Counted from the first letter of the stretch, positions 1-11,702 are shown. The stretch: DNA of 64,000 nt from Capsicum annuum (GCF_002878395.1 NC_061119.1:16547850-16611849), one strand, 5' to 3'. Notes: generated from the letters alone by a model not told the origin. A program made the numbers and translations.

Positions 1-451
1 GGGTCAAAATCATTTTCCCTCCCCAATTTTGTCTTAAAAATCAAACTCCCCCCTCAACTTTGAACAATAATCATACTCCCCCTTTATCCTAATTGACTTT
101 TTAAAATTCCTATTTTACCCTTTATCATCAATTTTTTTTTTCAACTTCTTTAAAATCATCATATTTTCATTTTAAAAAAAAAGCCATATAACAAAATTTT
201 CATAAAAATATAAACATTATTCATATAACAAAATTTTCATAAAAACATAAACATTATCTTCTAGGAATAAAAGTAAGAAATATTAATTAAGTATCTAAGC
301 TAATGATGATCTTTATGAAGTAAATTAGCATAATAAGAAAATTAGTTTTATTAATAATAATCAAAACTATAATATTTATTTTACAAGTGAAAATAATAAG
401 TAATACTAATTTTACAAACATATTTCAATGCAGAAAATACAAACAATAAAT

Positions 452-777
452 GAAAGAGATAAGCCTCTAGTACCACCCCGAACTATGGTTAAAGTTGTTA
501 CGACACACTCCAACTTCACAGTGGTCCTATTATCCCCTGATCTCAAATTTAACTTATTTTTGTCATTTTTTTGTGCTAATGTAGCACCTTTATTACATAA
601 AATGGAGCTCACATCAAAGGTGTCACGCCATCTAAAATGATTGAAAAAGGTATCACGTTAGCTATAAAGATTGTAAAAAATACGGTAAAATTTAGTTTAA
701 GGGGTAATAGGACCCCGTGAAGTTGACGTGTGTCGTAGCAAATTTGGTCATACATTGGGGAACTAAATGTTTTTCTC
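452..777. mobile_element. Foldback MULE-type MITE, degenerate
   Basis: The left arm (CACCCCGAACTATGG ... CGACACACTCCAACTTCAC ... GGTCCTATTATCCCC) is the inverted counterpart of the right arm near 695-777. Both contain the 'gacacac-caacttcac-ggtcctattacccc' block also seen in the cleaner element at 2268-2595. No convincing 9-bp target duplication remains. The ORFs that run through it are by-products of the palindrome. Confidence 0.6.
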
Positions 778-1083
778 GAATAAAAATAAGGTCAAATTTT
801 AAAGATTATATTTATTTATATAAATTATAAAATATGTAATACTCTATTAATGACAATCACAACTTATTTACTGATATAGATAATAGATAATATCGTTTCT
901 TATCACTTGATCCTCATGCTAAAAATAGATGTTTTAATTTATCTGCTCAATTTATGAAATCAAGAGAATTGTATTATGTTTTTTTTCTACTCTTTAGTGT
1001 TAAATAACTATATAAAGTAACAGTATAGACAAATTTAAAGTTTTCATTTATCATTAATAAGGTTAATTTAGCAAAATATACCT

Positions 1084-1882
1084 CTAAGAGGTCCCTTGGT
1101 TGAGTGTATTGGCAAAATAATACATGTATTAATTAATGTGTATTATGAATACCTTGTTTGGTACAATTTTTAATCTATGTATAACTAATGCAAACATTAG
1201 TTATACACTCTATTGTGTATTAAGATGTGTATTACTAATACCACCCATTTTCTATGTATTAGTAATGCAAAGTCTTTAATGCATGCATTAACTTATTAAA
1301 TGACCTTAATACCCCTCAATTTCCCTCTCAAAATATTTCACCATTCCTTTTCCCGCCATTTTAATTTGCAATAGTGAATCTTTTCAAAATATTTCACAAT
1401 TTTTTTCTCACCATTTTAATATACAACAATGAATAATTGATTTAAATAGTTGTAACATATTTTTTCTTTGTTTCGAGGGTCTTTAAAAAAGAATTTTAAA
1501 AAATTGAGACTATTTCTTAATTTTACGTCTTATATTTTATTTTTATTTTGAATATGTTAATCCGTTGGCATAATATTTCATGCGCAAACACGAAAGTCTT
1601 GCAATTAATCCGAAACCTCTATATACTAGTTCAACAATATTAATTATATTTGAGATGACAAAGAAATTTTGTTGCAAAAAAGTGTATATTACCAAAGAAG
1701 GGTATTTTTGTAAACAAACATTTCTTTTTAGAAATTATGTAAGATGTATTATTTCTTATACATCAAACCAAACAATGTATAAGAAATAATACATGCATAA
1801 CTAATACAAGTATAAGTAATACAAGCATTACTAATTCACTATATTTTGCATTGATCTTATACACTCTACCAAACGACCCCTT
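1084..1882. mobile_element. MITE with TIR CTAAGGGGTCGTTTGGTAGAGTGTAT
   Basis: The left end CTAAGAGGTCCCTTGGTTGAGTGTAT is repeated inverted at the right end (ATACACTCTACCAAACGACCCCTTAG, ending at 1882). The inverted similarity continues inward for roughly 200 bp through 'tacatgtatta' and 'tgtttggt' blocks. It has no coding capacity and sits inside the element at 1-2867. The target duplication is not clear, so I do not assign a superfamily. Confidence 0.7.
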
Positions 1883-2013
1883 AGTAAAATTTTCTTAAGG
1901 ATTGTGTTATATCAACAAAAATTTAAGTAATACGAAACGAATTTAGTAAGAGAGTGATAAAACACGAAAATATAAGCACATGCATGTACATACATATGTA
2001 TATATACACACTT

Positions 2014-2233
2014 AGGGGTGGGTTGTTTGGAAACAAGTTATTCTGGGATTAGTTATTACAAAATAAGTTGTACTAACATGTATTTGTGATAACTTATCTC
2101 ATCACTGTGGTATAAATGGTGCGATAAATAATTTTGAGACTACCTAATACATTTAATTAAACGCAGGATAAATAATCATGAACTTTATCTCTGAATTATT
2201 ATAATTATATCTCACATCAAACTACTCTTTAAT
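2014..2233. mobile_element. Short MITE (GTTTGG...GATTAGTTATT family)
   Basis: The sequence begins 'taggggtgggttgtttggaaacaagttattctgggattag', has 'ggtataaat' and 'ataaataatcatga' inside, and ends 'acatcaaactactctttaa', an imperfect inverted copy of its start. Relatives lie at 5455-5700 and 23795-23940. It is a noncoding insertion nested in the element at 1-2867. Confidence 0.5.
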
Positions 2234-2267
2234 ATATATAATACTAAAATAACGATCTTAAAAAATA

Positions 2268-2595
2268 GAGAAAATACCCAATTACTCTCCCGAACTATAC
2301 CCGAAAGAGCAGTGACACACCTCAACTTCAAAGGGGTCCTATTACCCCCCTGAACTAATTAAAAGTGGAATTTTTACCCCTTTAGTGCCTATGTGACACA
2401 TACATGGCACACAGGTGTGCCTACGTGGACACTTCAGTATGTTGTGCCACGTAAACGCCACGTATGTGCCACATAGGCACTAAGGGGGTGAAAATTTCAC
2501 TTTTAATTAGTTTAGGGGTAATAAGATCCCCTTGAAGTTGAGGTGTGTCACAGCTCCTTGAGGTATAGTTCGGGAGGATAATTGGGTATTATCTC
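2268..2595. mobile_element. MULE-derived foldback MITE with perfect 9-bp TSD
   Basis: The element starts GAGAAAATACCCAATTA at 2268 and ends TAATTGGGTATTATCTC at 2595. Nearly its whole 328 bp forms a hairpin: each arm carries GACACACCTCAACTTCAA and the central 'gccacgt/acgtggc' motifs. It is flanked by identical 9-mers, TAAAAAATA at 2259-2267 and 2596-2604, the duplication length typical of Mutator-like transposition. Its first ten bases, GAGAAAATAC, are also the terminus of the 19-kb MULE at 44442-63721. It is therefore a plausible short nonautonomous relative of that element. Confidence 0.88.
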
Positions 2596-2862
2596 TAAAA
2601 AATAACATTGAATTTTGTGATAAATTTATAAAAATTATTAATTTGCTTATAAAATTAATAAACTTAAATAAAATGGTGCTACAAATATCCATGTTAAAAA
2701 AGTATTCATTACATATAATATAAAAAGATATTATATAAATATAAGATTAAAATTACAAGGACAAAATGAATATTGCATGAGATAAAGGAGGAAGTATGAT
2801 TATTGTTCAATGTTGAGGGGGGATTGATTTTTTAATCATAATTGGGAGGTGAAAATGATTTT

Positions 2863-3285
2863 CACCCATTCTATCACTCTCCAACTGAACCTTATTTAAG
2901 AATAAGAAAGTTAATTTTATTTTTAAAAAGGGCAAAATTGGTCGAACAAAATTATTTTCATCTTGATTTTGCAAAATAACAAGTTTTATTGAGACAAATT
3001 TTTTTGATAATTATAACAATTAATATGCGATGGAGGAAATATTTTCACTCTTTCTTTTTCTTCTTCATTATTATTAATTATGAAAGTTTTGTTTAGCCAT
3101 GTTGCTTTGAAGCTCCAGAGAAATTGATAATATTATTTTATGTATTTACATTAAAATTAAAATTACGAAATTGGAAATTTTTCAAGGATACCTTTTTTTG
3201 CTTGTTTGCATTTGAATGGAGAGCTAACAATGGACGGAGCTTTTCATTCTCCTATGCTTCTTATTCGGGCTATAATCCCCGCCCC
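2863..3285 (+). repeat. Direct duplication, copy 1
   Basis: This stretch and 4479-4895 are direct copies with many substitutions. Shared landmarks in order are 'attctatcactctccaa', 'attttcatcttgattttgcaaaat', a '...gaggaa' block, a run of CT-rich 'ttcttcttcatta', 'ctccagagaaattga' and 'gaatggagagctaacaatgga'. In both copies a reading frame from the EWxANNGxSFSFS segment stays open. In copy 1 the preceding MKVL-like frame is broken by a small indel near 3113. I recognise no protein family in it. Confidence 0.7.
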
Positions 3286-3289
3286 GCTC

Positions 3290-4020
3290 CCCCCCTTTCA
3301 TATTTATCTTGTCAATTTTGTGCTGTGTAATCTCTTAAATCTCATAAAGTAGGTAATTCTTTATTACAGAGAGTATAAAAAGTTGCCAAGTTAATTTTCC
3401 CTATAGCTTTTACAACAATGTTGTTACGGAAAGGGCAATACTCGATATGTGAATTAAAATATTGAAAGGAAAAGTTTGAATTCACTACGTGAAGAACTTT
3501 GACTAGGTAATTTGTTTATTAGAACTTTCAATCATGGTGGAGCCCAGTAGGATCCGAACTCTCTCCAATATAGTTAGAATAATTAATATATATAGAGAGA
3601 GTAAGTGTTGAATCTCATTTAAGCTCTTTGTGTGTTTATTTTTTCATATTTAAACCCTTTAATTAAAATCATGGCTTTATTGATGCTTTTAATTGCTATT
3701 ACAATATCAATTATCATATTTTTCTTTTGTCGGTCCCTAAAAACTTACAAATAAATTTTTTATTACTACTCTCTTTGTTTAGTTTTATTTGGCCTTCATT
3801 TTAAAATGAGATGTTTCATTTTTCTTGTTCATTTTAGCAAATTAAGAGAGTTTAATTACTTTATTTCATACTAATCTTAATATTAAATAACTACATAAAG
3901 TAATAGAGGTGGAATTTAGAATTCTAAAGCATTATTAATAAAGTTAATTTAACAAAATAAACTCTAACAAAAACTTTCGTAATAGGTATGTCAAATCAAT
4001 ATGAAATGATGTGAATACTT
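3290..4020. other. Unassigned AT-rich stretch between duplication copies
   Basis: There is no coding or RNA signal I can support. Around 3768-3960 a fragment beginning 'actctctttgtttagttttatttggcc' looks like the end of a Stowaway-type MITE. It shares 'aataaagttaatttaacaaaataa' with sequence at 1055-1080. The rest is plain low-complexity DNA. Confidence 0.4.
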
Positions 4021-4500
4021 TAGTAAACCTGGGTCTGACTCAACCTCAAAAATTAGCTTATGAGAGGAGAATTGCTTAAGTCCATATAAGCAGACTAACA
4101 ATCCATTCCTACGACTTTCACCCAGTTTAACATCCCCCGCTTCATGCCCAATCCCAACTGGAGTGTGGAGCGTGGATCGGGAGGCCCAATGAAAATGAAC
4201 TTGGCTCTGATATCAAGTAAAAAATTGATACCTAAATCTAATTCAACTAGAAAAAGTTAGCTAATGAGGGAAGGATTGCAAAAGCTAACTCATGAGGGAT
4301 GAATTGCAATTAGAGAGTGATAGAATAAGTCAAAGTCCCACATTGATTGGAGAATGGTCTGACAGTCTGTTTCATGGATTTGTGTAACCCTTACCTAATG
4401 AACTAACTTATGAGAGGAGGATTATCCAAATCTATATAAGCAGACCGTAGTCCATTCTCCAATAAATGTGAGACTTTCACTCATTCTATCACTCTCCAAT
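4020..4500 (-). mobile_element. TRIM-like LTR retrotransposon remnant
   Basis: At 4204-4222 the minus strand reads CTTGATATCAGAGCCAAG, a primer-binding site complementary to the 3' end of initiator tRNA-Met (consensus TGGTATCAGAGCC). To its right are LTR-like sequences with 'cataagttagttcattag', 'gtcccacattgattggagaatgg' and 'tatataagcagac'. Related 'gcttatgagaggag...catataagcagac' sequence lies to its left near 4050-4100. Such short LTR elements without coding genes are TRIMs. The right part (4313-4368 and 4442-4500) also forms an inverted repeat, so the copy is rearranged. The exact LTR ends are not certain. Confidence 0.6.
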
Positions 4501-4895
4501 TGCACCTTATGTAAGAAGATGACTAAGCTAATTTTATTTTTGAAAAGGGCAAAATTTGTCAAGCATAATTATTTTCATCTTGATTTTGCAAAATGATAAG
4601 TTAAATCGAGATAAATATTTTCAATAACCTTAAAAATTAATAAAAGACGGAGGAAGTCTTTTTACTTTTTTTTCTTCTTCTTCATTACTATCAATCATGA
4701 AAATTTTGACATACCATGTTGTTTTGAAGCTCGCCAGAGAAATTGAGAATATTATTTATGAATTTATAGTAAAATCAAGATTAACAAATTGGAGCTTTTT
4801 CAAGAATTTCTTTTTTTGTTTGTTTGTATCTGAATGGATAGCGAACAATGGATGGAGTTTTTCATTCTCTTTATTTATTGCTTGCTATTCAAGTC
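4479..4895 (+). repeat. Direct duplication, copy 2
   Basis: Second copy of the 2863-3285 segment. It keeps a longer open frame starting at 4697 (MKILTYHVVLKLAREIENII..., 88 residues) that includes the segment conserved with copy 1. A CT-rich leader (ttttttttcttcttcttcatta) directly precedes that ATG. I do not recognise the product. Substitutions between the copies fall at silent and replacement sites alike in the part I compared, which does not argue for selection. Confidence 0.65.
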
Positions 4896-5454
4896 ATAAA
4901 ATCTTTTCCCCGTTCATATTTGTCATGGCCAACAACAATAACACACGTAATATAATCTCATAAAGTAAGATTTGAAAATGGTAGAATATACGTAAATTGT
5001 ATCACTATCTTAGAGGTGCATATATTATTTTTGATAGATTTTCGACTCAAGAAAAATCATTCCAAACAACACAAATAATTCTAAATATACTTCATAACAG
5101 AAATTTCAAATTTCTCCAAAATTTCCTATTTCTTGTTTGTTTTAATTTTTCTTATTTGGAGTTTTCCCGATCGATGCCTTCTCCAACATCTTTTGAAAAA
5201 CAAATGTAAAAAAGAAAAACAAATTCAAGTAATTAATAATAATTAATTAGGTGTAACTAAATGTGAAGTATCCACTTAAAAATGGCATGCATATATGTTA
5301 ACCAAATTTTAATTTATTTTTCGTCTTTCATAGGCCTTCAAGAAAGTGAAAGAATTCAGACCTTAAAAATATGTTTATTACATTTTTTTAAAAAAATAAT
5401 TAAGTGGCAATAGGACCCCCAAAGTATAGATCCTTCTGGTCACTTGCTATTCTT

Positions 5455-5700
5455 TGAGTGCTTGTTTGGCTGGAAAATAAATTATTTGGGGATTAATTAT
5501 TCTGAAATTAGTTATCTCAATATTATTATCCATCCTCAATGCGGTATAAAAATAAAATACAATCTCAATGACTAATCATGAGATTATAAGTTATCTACAA
5601 TTCTATCACAACCAAATATGCATGGAATAAACTTATCATAAAATTTATTTTAAGATTAATTATTCACTATTCCTCGTAAAATCCTAGGAGTGGTTTACAT
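5455..5700. mobile_element. MITE of the GTTTGGCTGG family
   Basis: The sequence starts 'gtgcttgtttggctggaaaataaattatttggggattaattattctgaaattagttatc', has the internal 'ggtataaaa' and 'atcatgagattataagttatc' blocks, and ends near 'aaaatcctaggagtggtttac'. It shares this plan with 2014-2233 and 23795-23940. Immediately upstream (5401-5445) is a fragment of the 'aataggaccccc' foldback family. It is noncoding. Confidence 0.5.
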
Positions 5701-6615
5701 TATGGTTTATATAATTTAGAAATTGAAAAAATAATTGTTGGTTTCTAAAAAAATCTAAATTCAGACTGACAAGAAACAAAGAAATGCACGTGAACTCAAT
5801 TTTAAAATGTATTAACAGAACATGCATGTATAATATATAAACAAGAACATTAATTAATTGACACTTCTTATTATAGTGTTTTTAAAAAAGAAAGCTTATA
5901 AACGTCATGAAGCTTATAAACGTCATTTTCTTATTCTTGTTGTCCACATTACTATTGTCACTTTCACGTTAATTGTTAGTCGAATTCTTCGTAATCTAAA
6001 TTAATATTGTACCTTTGCAAGTACAGAATAAAATGTACCTAATTTTATAATAAGTTAACTATAATTAGATTGATGATAATTAGTTTAAACTTTGAATTAC
6101 TTTGCTTAACGAAATATTATGAAATAACGTATGAGTCTATTGGGTACGCTATTTTTATTACTTACTAAAATCGATCGATTTGTCAGTTTATTCAACTTTT
6201 TTCCCCCTTTAGGTGAGAGAAAATATATATGTACTTTTTGTTTTATTATACGATGGAGGTTATTAAAAATCAACGAGTGTTTTGTTAGTTATTATCACCA
6301 ATATAAATATTTTTAACACAATACATTTCATCAATTTTTAAATCGAATATCCTTAATTACTTATAATGATTCGTCAATTTTGCCTCTCAATAAAATATAT
6401 AAATTATTTTTATATTTTTTTCCTTTGATTGACATGATGTTAACATTGATTTTTGGAATTGAAAGGGGGCATGTGGAAAGGAAATGTGAGAAGGATGGAG
6501 GTAGTATGGGGATGAAGACAAGATGAATTTGCTTGAATGGAGCTAAACACCAAATCTCTTTGAAGTGATTTTTTAAGAAAATGACATTTGAAAATAAAAA
6601 CATAAAATATCGATA
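5700..6615. other. Unassigned intergenic stretch with an 18-bp tandem repeat
   Basis: There is no gene signal. A short tandem duplication AAGCTTATAAACGTCAT occurs twice in a row at about 5892-5925. Open frames near 6131 and 6361-6603 are short, lack recognisable features and are not called. Confidence 0.4.
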
Positions 6616-6690
6616 TCAAATCTTCACCTTTGAAAAAACCACTCTATGAAAAAAAAAGGCTAATCCCCTACTTAACTTCTAGGTTTTCTT
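6616..6690 (+). repeat. 75-bp direct repeat left of hAT element 1
   Basis: The block 'aaatcttcacctttgaaaaa...ctatgaaaaa...ctaatcc...ctacttaac(t/c)tctaggttttctt' recurs in direct orientation at 12928-13006, just beyond the other side of hAT element 1. It is far too long for a hAT target duplication. It more likely reflects a local duplication or two copies of one repeat bracketing the insertion. Confidence 0.7.
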
Positions 6691-7084
6691 TTCATAAGGT
6701 TTTCATTAGATTACAAAAAGATGGTAATAGAGAAAAAATCTTAAATCTAGCAGCTCATAACCTCCAGATAAGGGTGATAAGTTGGTCGGGCTAGGTCAAC
6801 CCGGAACTAGCTCATTAAATTTATTCAGGTTATGGGTCGAGCTGGGTCCAAATTAGGGTTAAGTGGGTTGGGCCGGTCCGGGTTCAAAATTAAAATTTTT
6901 AAAAATAGCCCTAACCCGGTCCACTTAACCCAACCCAGTCAAATGCACCTAAACTCGGTCAACCCGATTAAAACTCCGGTCTAACCCGGTCAAAAATTAA
7001 AAAAAAAGTTTTTTTCAATATACACTATATATACCCATTTATATACATTTTAAATACGTTAAACAATATATATACACAATATAT

Positions 7085-7212
7085 ATAGTATATACTACAT
7101 TAGAATTTTAAAAATATATACACATATACACAATTACACATATATACGCACCATTCAATGTATACGTACAACTTTAAAGTTTATATAAAATATACTACAA
7201 TATATATACATT

Positions 7213-7287
<75 letters not shown>

Positions 7288-7815
7288 ATATACTAATTTA
7301 TAAAACATATACACATGTATACATTAAATATACACGTCTATAGAAGATATACACATATATACACACACTATTCTATGTATATGTACTACTTTAAATAAAA
7401 TATACTACAATATATATATATATATATATATATAGTTATATACTAATTTATAAAACATATACACAGGTATATGTTAAATATACACGTCTATAGAAGATAT
7501 ATTCACATATACACGCTCTATTCAATGTATATGTACTAATTTAAATAAAATATACTACAATATATATACATTAATATATATATATATACTTATATACTAA
7601 TTTATAAAATAAATACATATGCATACGTTAAATATACACGTTTATAGAAGATATATACATATATATACACGCACCCTTCAATATATATGTACTACTTTAA
7701 ATAAAACATATACTACAATATATATATATATGTATGTATACAATTTATAAAGCATACACACATATGTACATTAAATATACACTTCTATAGAAGATGTATA
7801 CACAGATATACAAAA
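7085..7815. repeat. Tandem array, about 150-bp unit, with (TA)n and (GA)n tracts
   Basis: Four to five imperfect copies follow each other. Each copy reads roughly 'tatatactaatttataaaacatatacacat', 'taaatatacacgtctatagaagatatac', 'cactattcaatgtatatgtactactttaaataaaatatactacaatatatata'. Copies start near 7090, 7286, 7434, 7588 and 7735. The first spacer expands to a compound microsatellite, (TA)n then (GA)n, at about 7217-7286. The array lies inside hAT element 1, downstream of its transposase. Confidence 0.85.
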
Positions 7816-8079
7816 CATATGCTACTTAATATAATAAATTAATAATACTTGGTAGTAAATTAATAATATATTAGAAGTAAGTTTTTAATTTAAACTAGAA
7901 ATTCAATTCAAATCATTAAATGAAAAAAATTACAAAGGAAAGACTAAGGAGTGAATGAATGTTGAATTTTATTGATTGCGAAATGATTCAAAATTTATAA
8001 TTTACATGAATGAAAAATCTATAAATTATGCATCATTTTTTTCAACTCATTCATGTTAATATTAACGGAAACTTGCATA

Positions 8080-10497
8080 GGATAGTTAAAGTTAATGGGG
8101 GCAAAATCATGCATTGGACTTGATTCTGCTGAGTTCTCCCGTGAAGACATAATTTCTTCAAGTTTCTACTCGTTATTCGGCTTCAGTTCCATTCCTTGGT
8201 TTCTTCTTTCCGCTCTAATTCAATCTCTGAGGCAAACTAGAACATTAATTGCATTGCTTCCCAATGAGTGTCGGTTGTCTCCAAGCTGTTGTCGTCCATG
8301 ACTAAAAGCGCTCTCTGATGCAACGATTGACATTGGAACATTCAAGATATCTCTAACTAATCTTGAAAGTACATGATATGGTGTTTCATTACTCCTCCAC
8401 CAATCCAACGTGTTGATCCGTCGTATGTGATCCTCTAGCGGTGATCGAAGATAATATTTTAGCTCTTCTCGATAAGTTGATGTGTAAGTTCTCTCATTAA
8501 CACTGTTCCAACAAGGTAGATCATAAAAGGAATCAGGAAAACCACTATGTGCCGGTCTTTTAGAAGATGATGGCTCCCCGAGAGGATGAGGAGCGACAGT
8601 TGGAGTGATATTTCTAGGTACGGCTAAATCAACTAAATCAACGTAATGATTATATAATTTTTCTATATAGTCATTCGCATCAATCATAGCCGTCCACAAA
8701 TTAGGTTGTACTTGTTCAGAACCATTGTTAGTATTTATTTCTAAGTTAGCATAACTAATAGTACTCTAAGTTAGCATAACTAATAGTACTAAAGTGGCAC
8801 ATAGTATTATATTTCATGCACGGATTTAGCATAGCACCAACCAAGTAAATAGGAAGAATCGGAAAAAAATATTTTTTAAATTTAGTAAACATGGCACCAA
8901 CAGCTTCTTTATAACCTTCTTTATTTTTATATTCTTTGAGCAAATCAGAAATATCGGCTATATATGCCAAAATATTGCAAACAGTAGGATAACAAGCACC
9001 GAAAAATTCAACCGTAGCTACATAAAATTTTTCTAAAACCTTAACAAGATCATTAATTACAATCCAATCAGAATCATGTAGCATGCAATCAGCAGAATCA
9101 GCAAATGAACCACAATATTGGTTAAAAGCTAGTGTAATAGGAGCTCTATATTTATAACAAGTTTTTAAAAAATCATACGTAGAATTCCATCTAATATCAA
9201 TTTCCTCAGGCATCAATATCAGTGCAAGTCTATTTTCTTGACATTTAACTTTAAATTCTCTAATTTTTTTTCTTCGATTATTTCCTTGAATAAAACCAAC
9301 AGCAAGACGAATTTTTTCAATATAAAACTCAAAAAACTCAAGACCATCTTTTATAATTAAATTATATATATGACATGCACACTTAATATGAAAAATTTCA
9401 GATAACGACGGAGATAGCTTAGATTTTAACTTTCTTATAGAAGTCTTGTTGTTAGAAGCATTATCAAAAGCAATACATAAGATTTTATTTTCAATACCAT
9501 AAAATTCGGCAACTTTAACAATAGAATCTGCACTAAAATCTCAAGTATATTTACGATTTTCATCATATAAAAAAGCAAGAATACGTTTTTGCATCGCAAA
9601 ATTACTATCCATCCAGTGACAAGTAACGGTTAAATAATCATTTTTATTTACAGTACGACCAAGATCAGAAGTTAGGGACAATCTACATTGAATATTTTTT
9701 AACAATGTTGATAAATAGAAATAATATTGTGAATGAAGTCTAAAAATATCATACCGACAAGTACTTCTAGGAATACCATTAAACATAGGATTGTAAATTG
9801 CTTGTATATAATGAATAAAGACATCAGAAGAAGGAAAACTAAAAGGCAAACAACCCACAACTACCATTTTAGCTATTTCTTCTTGGTCCCTCAATTTATT
9901 ATACTTCTTCATTACCTGACCGGTTGCTGGGTCTATTCTAGTTTGCGTTGGCCCACCAACATCCCCACCACCTCGTGCAATATTTAACTCTCTTTCGTGA
10001 GCATCACCTATATGTCTCATTAACGTACCCGTACCTCCTTACTTTTCTCCGCTTTTATGCTTATATATTTGTTGACAAATATTGAATTGCACCTCAATAT
10101 CTGATATACGTTCAAAAAATTGCCATGCAATACTAGTTGTTTTACGAGCTCTTGGGGCACGGGGAGGAAGATTAACCGATTCAGATCTAACGTTAGCATT
10201 TCCTACTACGGGTGTCTCACCAATATTTTCATCATCTTCGTCTAAATTAACCGCATCTACTTCATTTTCTTCTTCTATACCGTAATTTTTCTGAGTTTCT
10301 ACATAATCCATATCGTGAGCAGTTACACCTATTTCTTCCTCAAAAGGTGTACCAAGCGGTACCGGAGGCAAAAGTAGACGGGTATATCTATTACTTGAAA
10401 TACCTCTACCGCTAGTAATTCACTTTTTACTACCACTACCGCTTCTGGGACAAAAAATTTTAACACCTTTAGTAGCGAGGTTTCTTAATTTATCCAT
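8080..10497 (-). pseudogene. hAT transposase pseudogene (element 1)
   Basis: Reading the minus strand from an ATG at 10497 (MDKLRNLATKGVKIFCPRSG...), hAT transposase features follow in order. First is a BED-type zinc-finger region (about 10020-10130, IYKHKSG...GTGTLMRHIGDAH; the first cysteine of the CxxC pair is missing). Next come the RNase-H-like core with HWMDSNFAMQKRILAF near 9600 and IAFDNASNNK near 9465, then the RWNSTYDFLKTCYKYR block near 9190. The C-terminal dimerisation domain lies near 8250-8480 (PMSIVASESAFS...). In-frame stops follow GSGSKK, HKSGEK, RKYT and VLVCLRD. The last is a TGG-to-TGA change, after which the tail IRAERRNQGMELKPNNE is still legible. A 25-bp tandem duplication at 8741-8790 shifts the frame. 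In life this protein would cut and paste the element. It is dead here. Confidence 0.9.
8741..8790 (-). repeat. Perfect 25-bp tandem duplication breaking the hAT frame
   Basis: CTAAGTTAGCATAACTAATAGTACT occurs twice back to back (8741-8765 and 8766-8790). 25 is not a multiple of three, so the duplication moves the transposase out of frame. The two copies are identical, so it is younger than most of the other damage. Confidence 0.9.
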
Positions 10498-10889
10498 AAT
10501 ATAAATTAAACTAAAAAATTCAAAATACACAAATATAATAAAATTAAATATTCAATAATTAATACACTAAAAAAAATTAAATGTAAGAGATGGAAAGACA
10601 ATACCAAATTTTGGAAATATCCGAAGGTTGCGACTTTAGAAAATCTCACTCGTACTTTGTAATCGTAAAATTAAAAAATTAAAGTGAGCACTTTAGGAAA
10701 TTTAATATATAGAATATTTGAGAATTTTAGATTTGAGAGAGAATGAGATTTGAGAGAATGAAAAATTGTGTGAAAAATGATTTGAAGGTGTAAGGTATTT
10801 AAAGAATTTTTTTTTGGGATTAAAAAATATTTTAAATGATTTTTTTTTTTTTTTACTAAAAGGGCACAAACTAGCCGTTTGGACCCAAA

Positions 10890-10907
10890 AACGGCTATAT
10901 AGCCGTT
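10890..10907. promoter_or_regulatory. Palindromic TATA region upstream of hAT transposase
   Basis: AACGGCTATATAGCCGTT is a perfect 18-bp palindrome about 390 bp upstream of the transposase ATG at 10497. A second CCGTTTGG lies just outside it. The central TATATA and the position suggest the core promoter of the element. This is inferred from position and composition only. Confidence 0.5.
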
Positions 10908-11702
10908 GGGCCAACAACTAGTTTGGCCCAAATCTCCAAGATAAAATAAAAAAAACTAAAAATTACAATACACAACTTATGTTTTTAATATTACAAAAAA
11001 TCCCAACTCTCTAAATATATTACAAAAACCCCAACATATACACAGAATGCTATGTATATGTCGGTTATGTTATGTATATTAATGGGGAGAGAGAGTAAAG
11101 TAATTAAAATAGTGGGAGAGAGTGTAATTACTTCCAAAAGGGTTGGTATTTATGTTATTTATACAAAAATAAATAAAAAAAAGGCTAACCGGGTCGGGCC
11201 GATTAACCGGCAGGCTTGGACTGGGCTTGGTCCGGGTCGAATTAATTGGGCTCAACCAAAAAATTAAACCGATCCGAGATCTGGTACCCTACAACCCATG
11301 GGCTGACCGGGCCGATTTTATTAAGGATAAATTACTTATAACTACACCTTAATTTTCTATTATTACTTAAAATTCCATCCAACTAAACTAATTACAAAAA
11401 TTCCTTTTTACTCAAAATAGTTACCTCTTTTCTGATACATCTAAAAGACCCACCCACATCCTCTTATTGTGCCGCAAATCAAGCCCAAAAATCAGAAAAT
11501 ATATCCCACGATTTTCTCAACTCACCCATTTTGAATTTCACCATGTTCTCATCTTCATCTTCTACTTCAACATTCAAGTTACAACTTTCATTAACTTTCT
11601 TTTGAATTTCCACCATGTTCTCATCCACTACTCAATTAAATCTAACAACTTCATCTTTCCACCATTAACTTTCTTTTTTAATTTCCACCATTTCATTATG
11701 AT

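Larger units (their letters stand above)
1..2867. mobile_element. Terminal-inverted-repeat DNA element with nested MITEs
   Basis: Bases 1-90 (GGGTCAAAATCATTTTCCCT...) match the reverse complement of about 2775-2867 (ending GAAAATGATTTTCACCC) almost base for base, so the two form terminal inverted repeats of about 90 bp. I see no coding remnant. Much of the interior is taken up by other insertions (about 452-777, 1084-1882, 2014-2233 and 2268-2595), so the original element was short. The long inverted repeats suggest a MULE-type nonautonomous element. The left target duplication lies outside the window, so the superfamily cannot be confirmed here. The element could also start before base 1. 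Confidence 0.7.

Noticed and set aside
412..640. Overlapping ORFs on both strands near 412-640
   Set aside because: They run through the arms of a foldback MITE; the mirror-image frames are caused by the palindrome and have no family similarity.
7158..7343. ORF rich in IYIYIY and REREREREE
   Set aside because: It is a translation of (TA)n and (GA)n microsatellites, not a protein.
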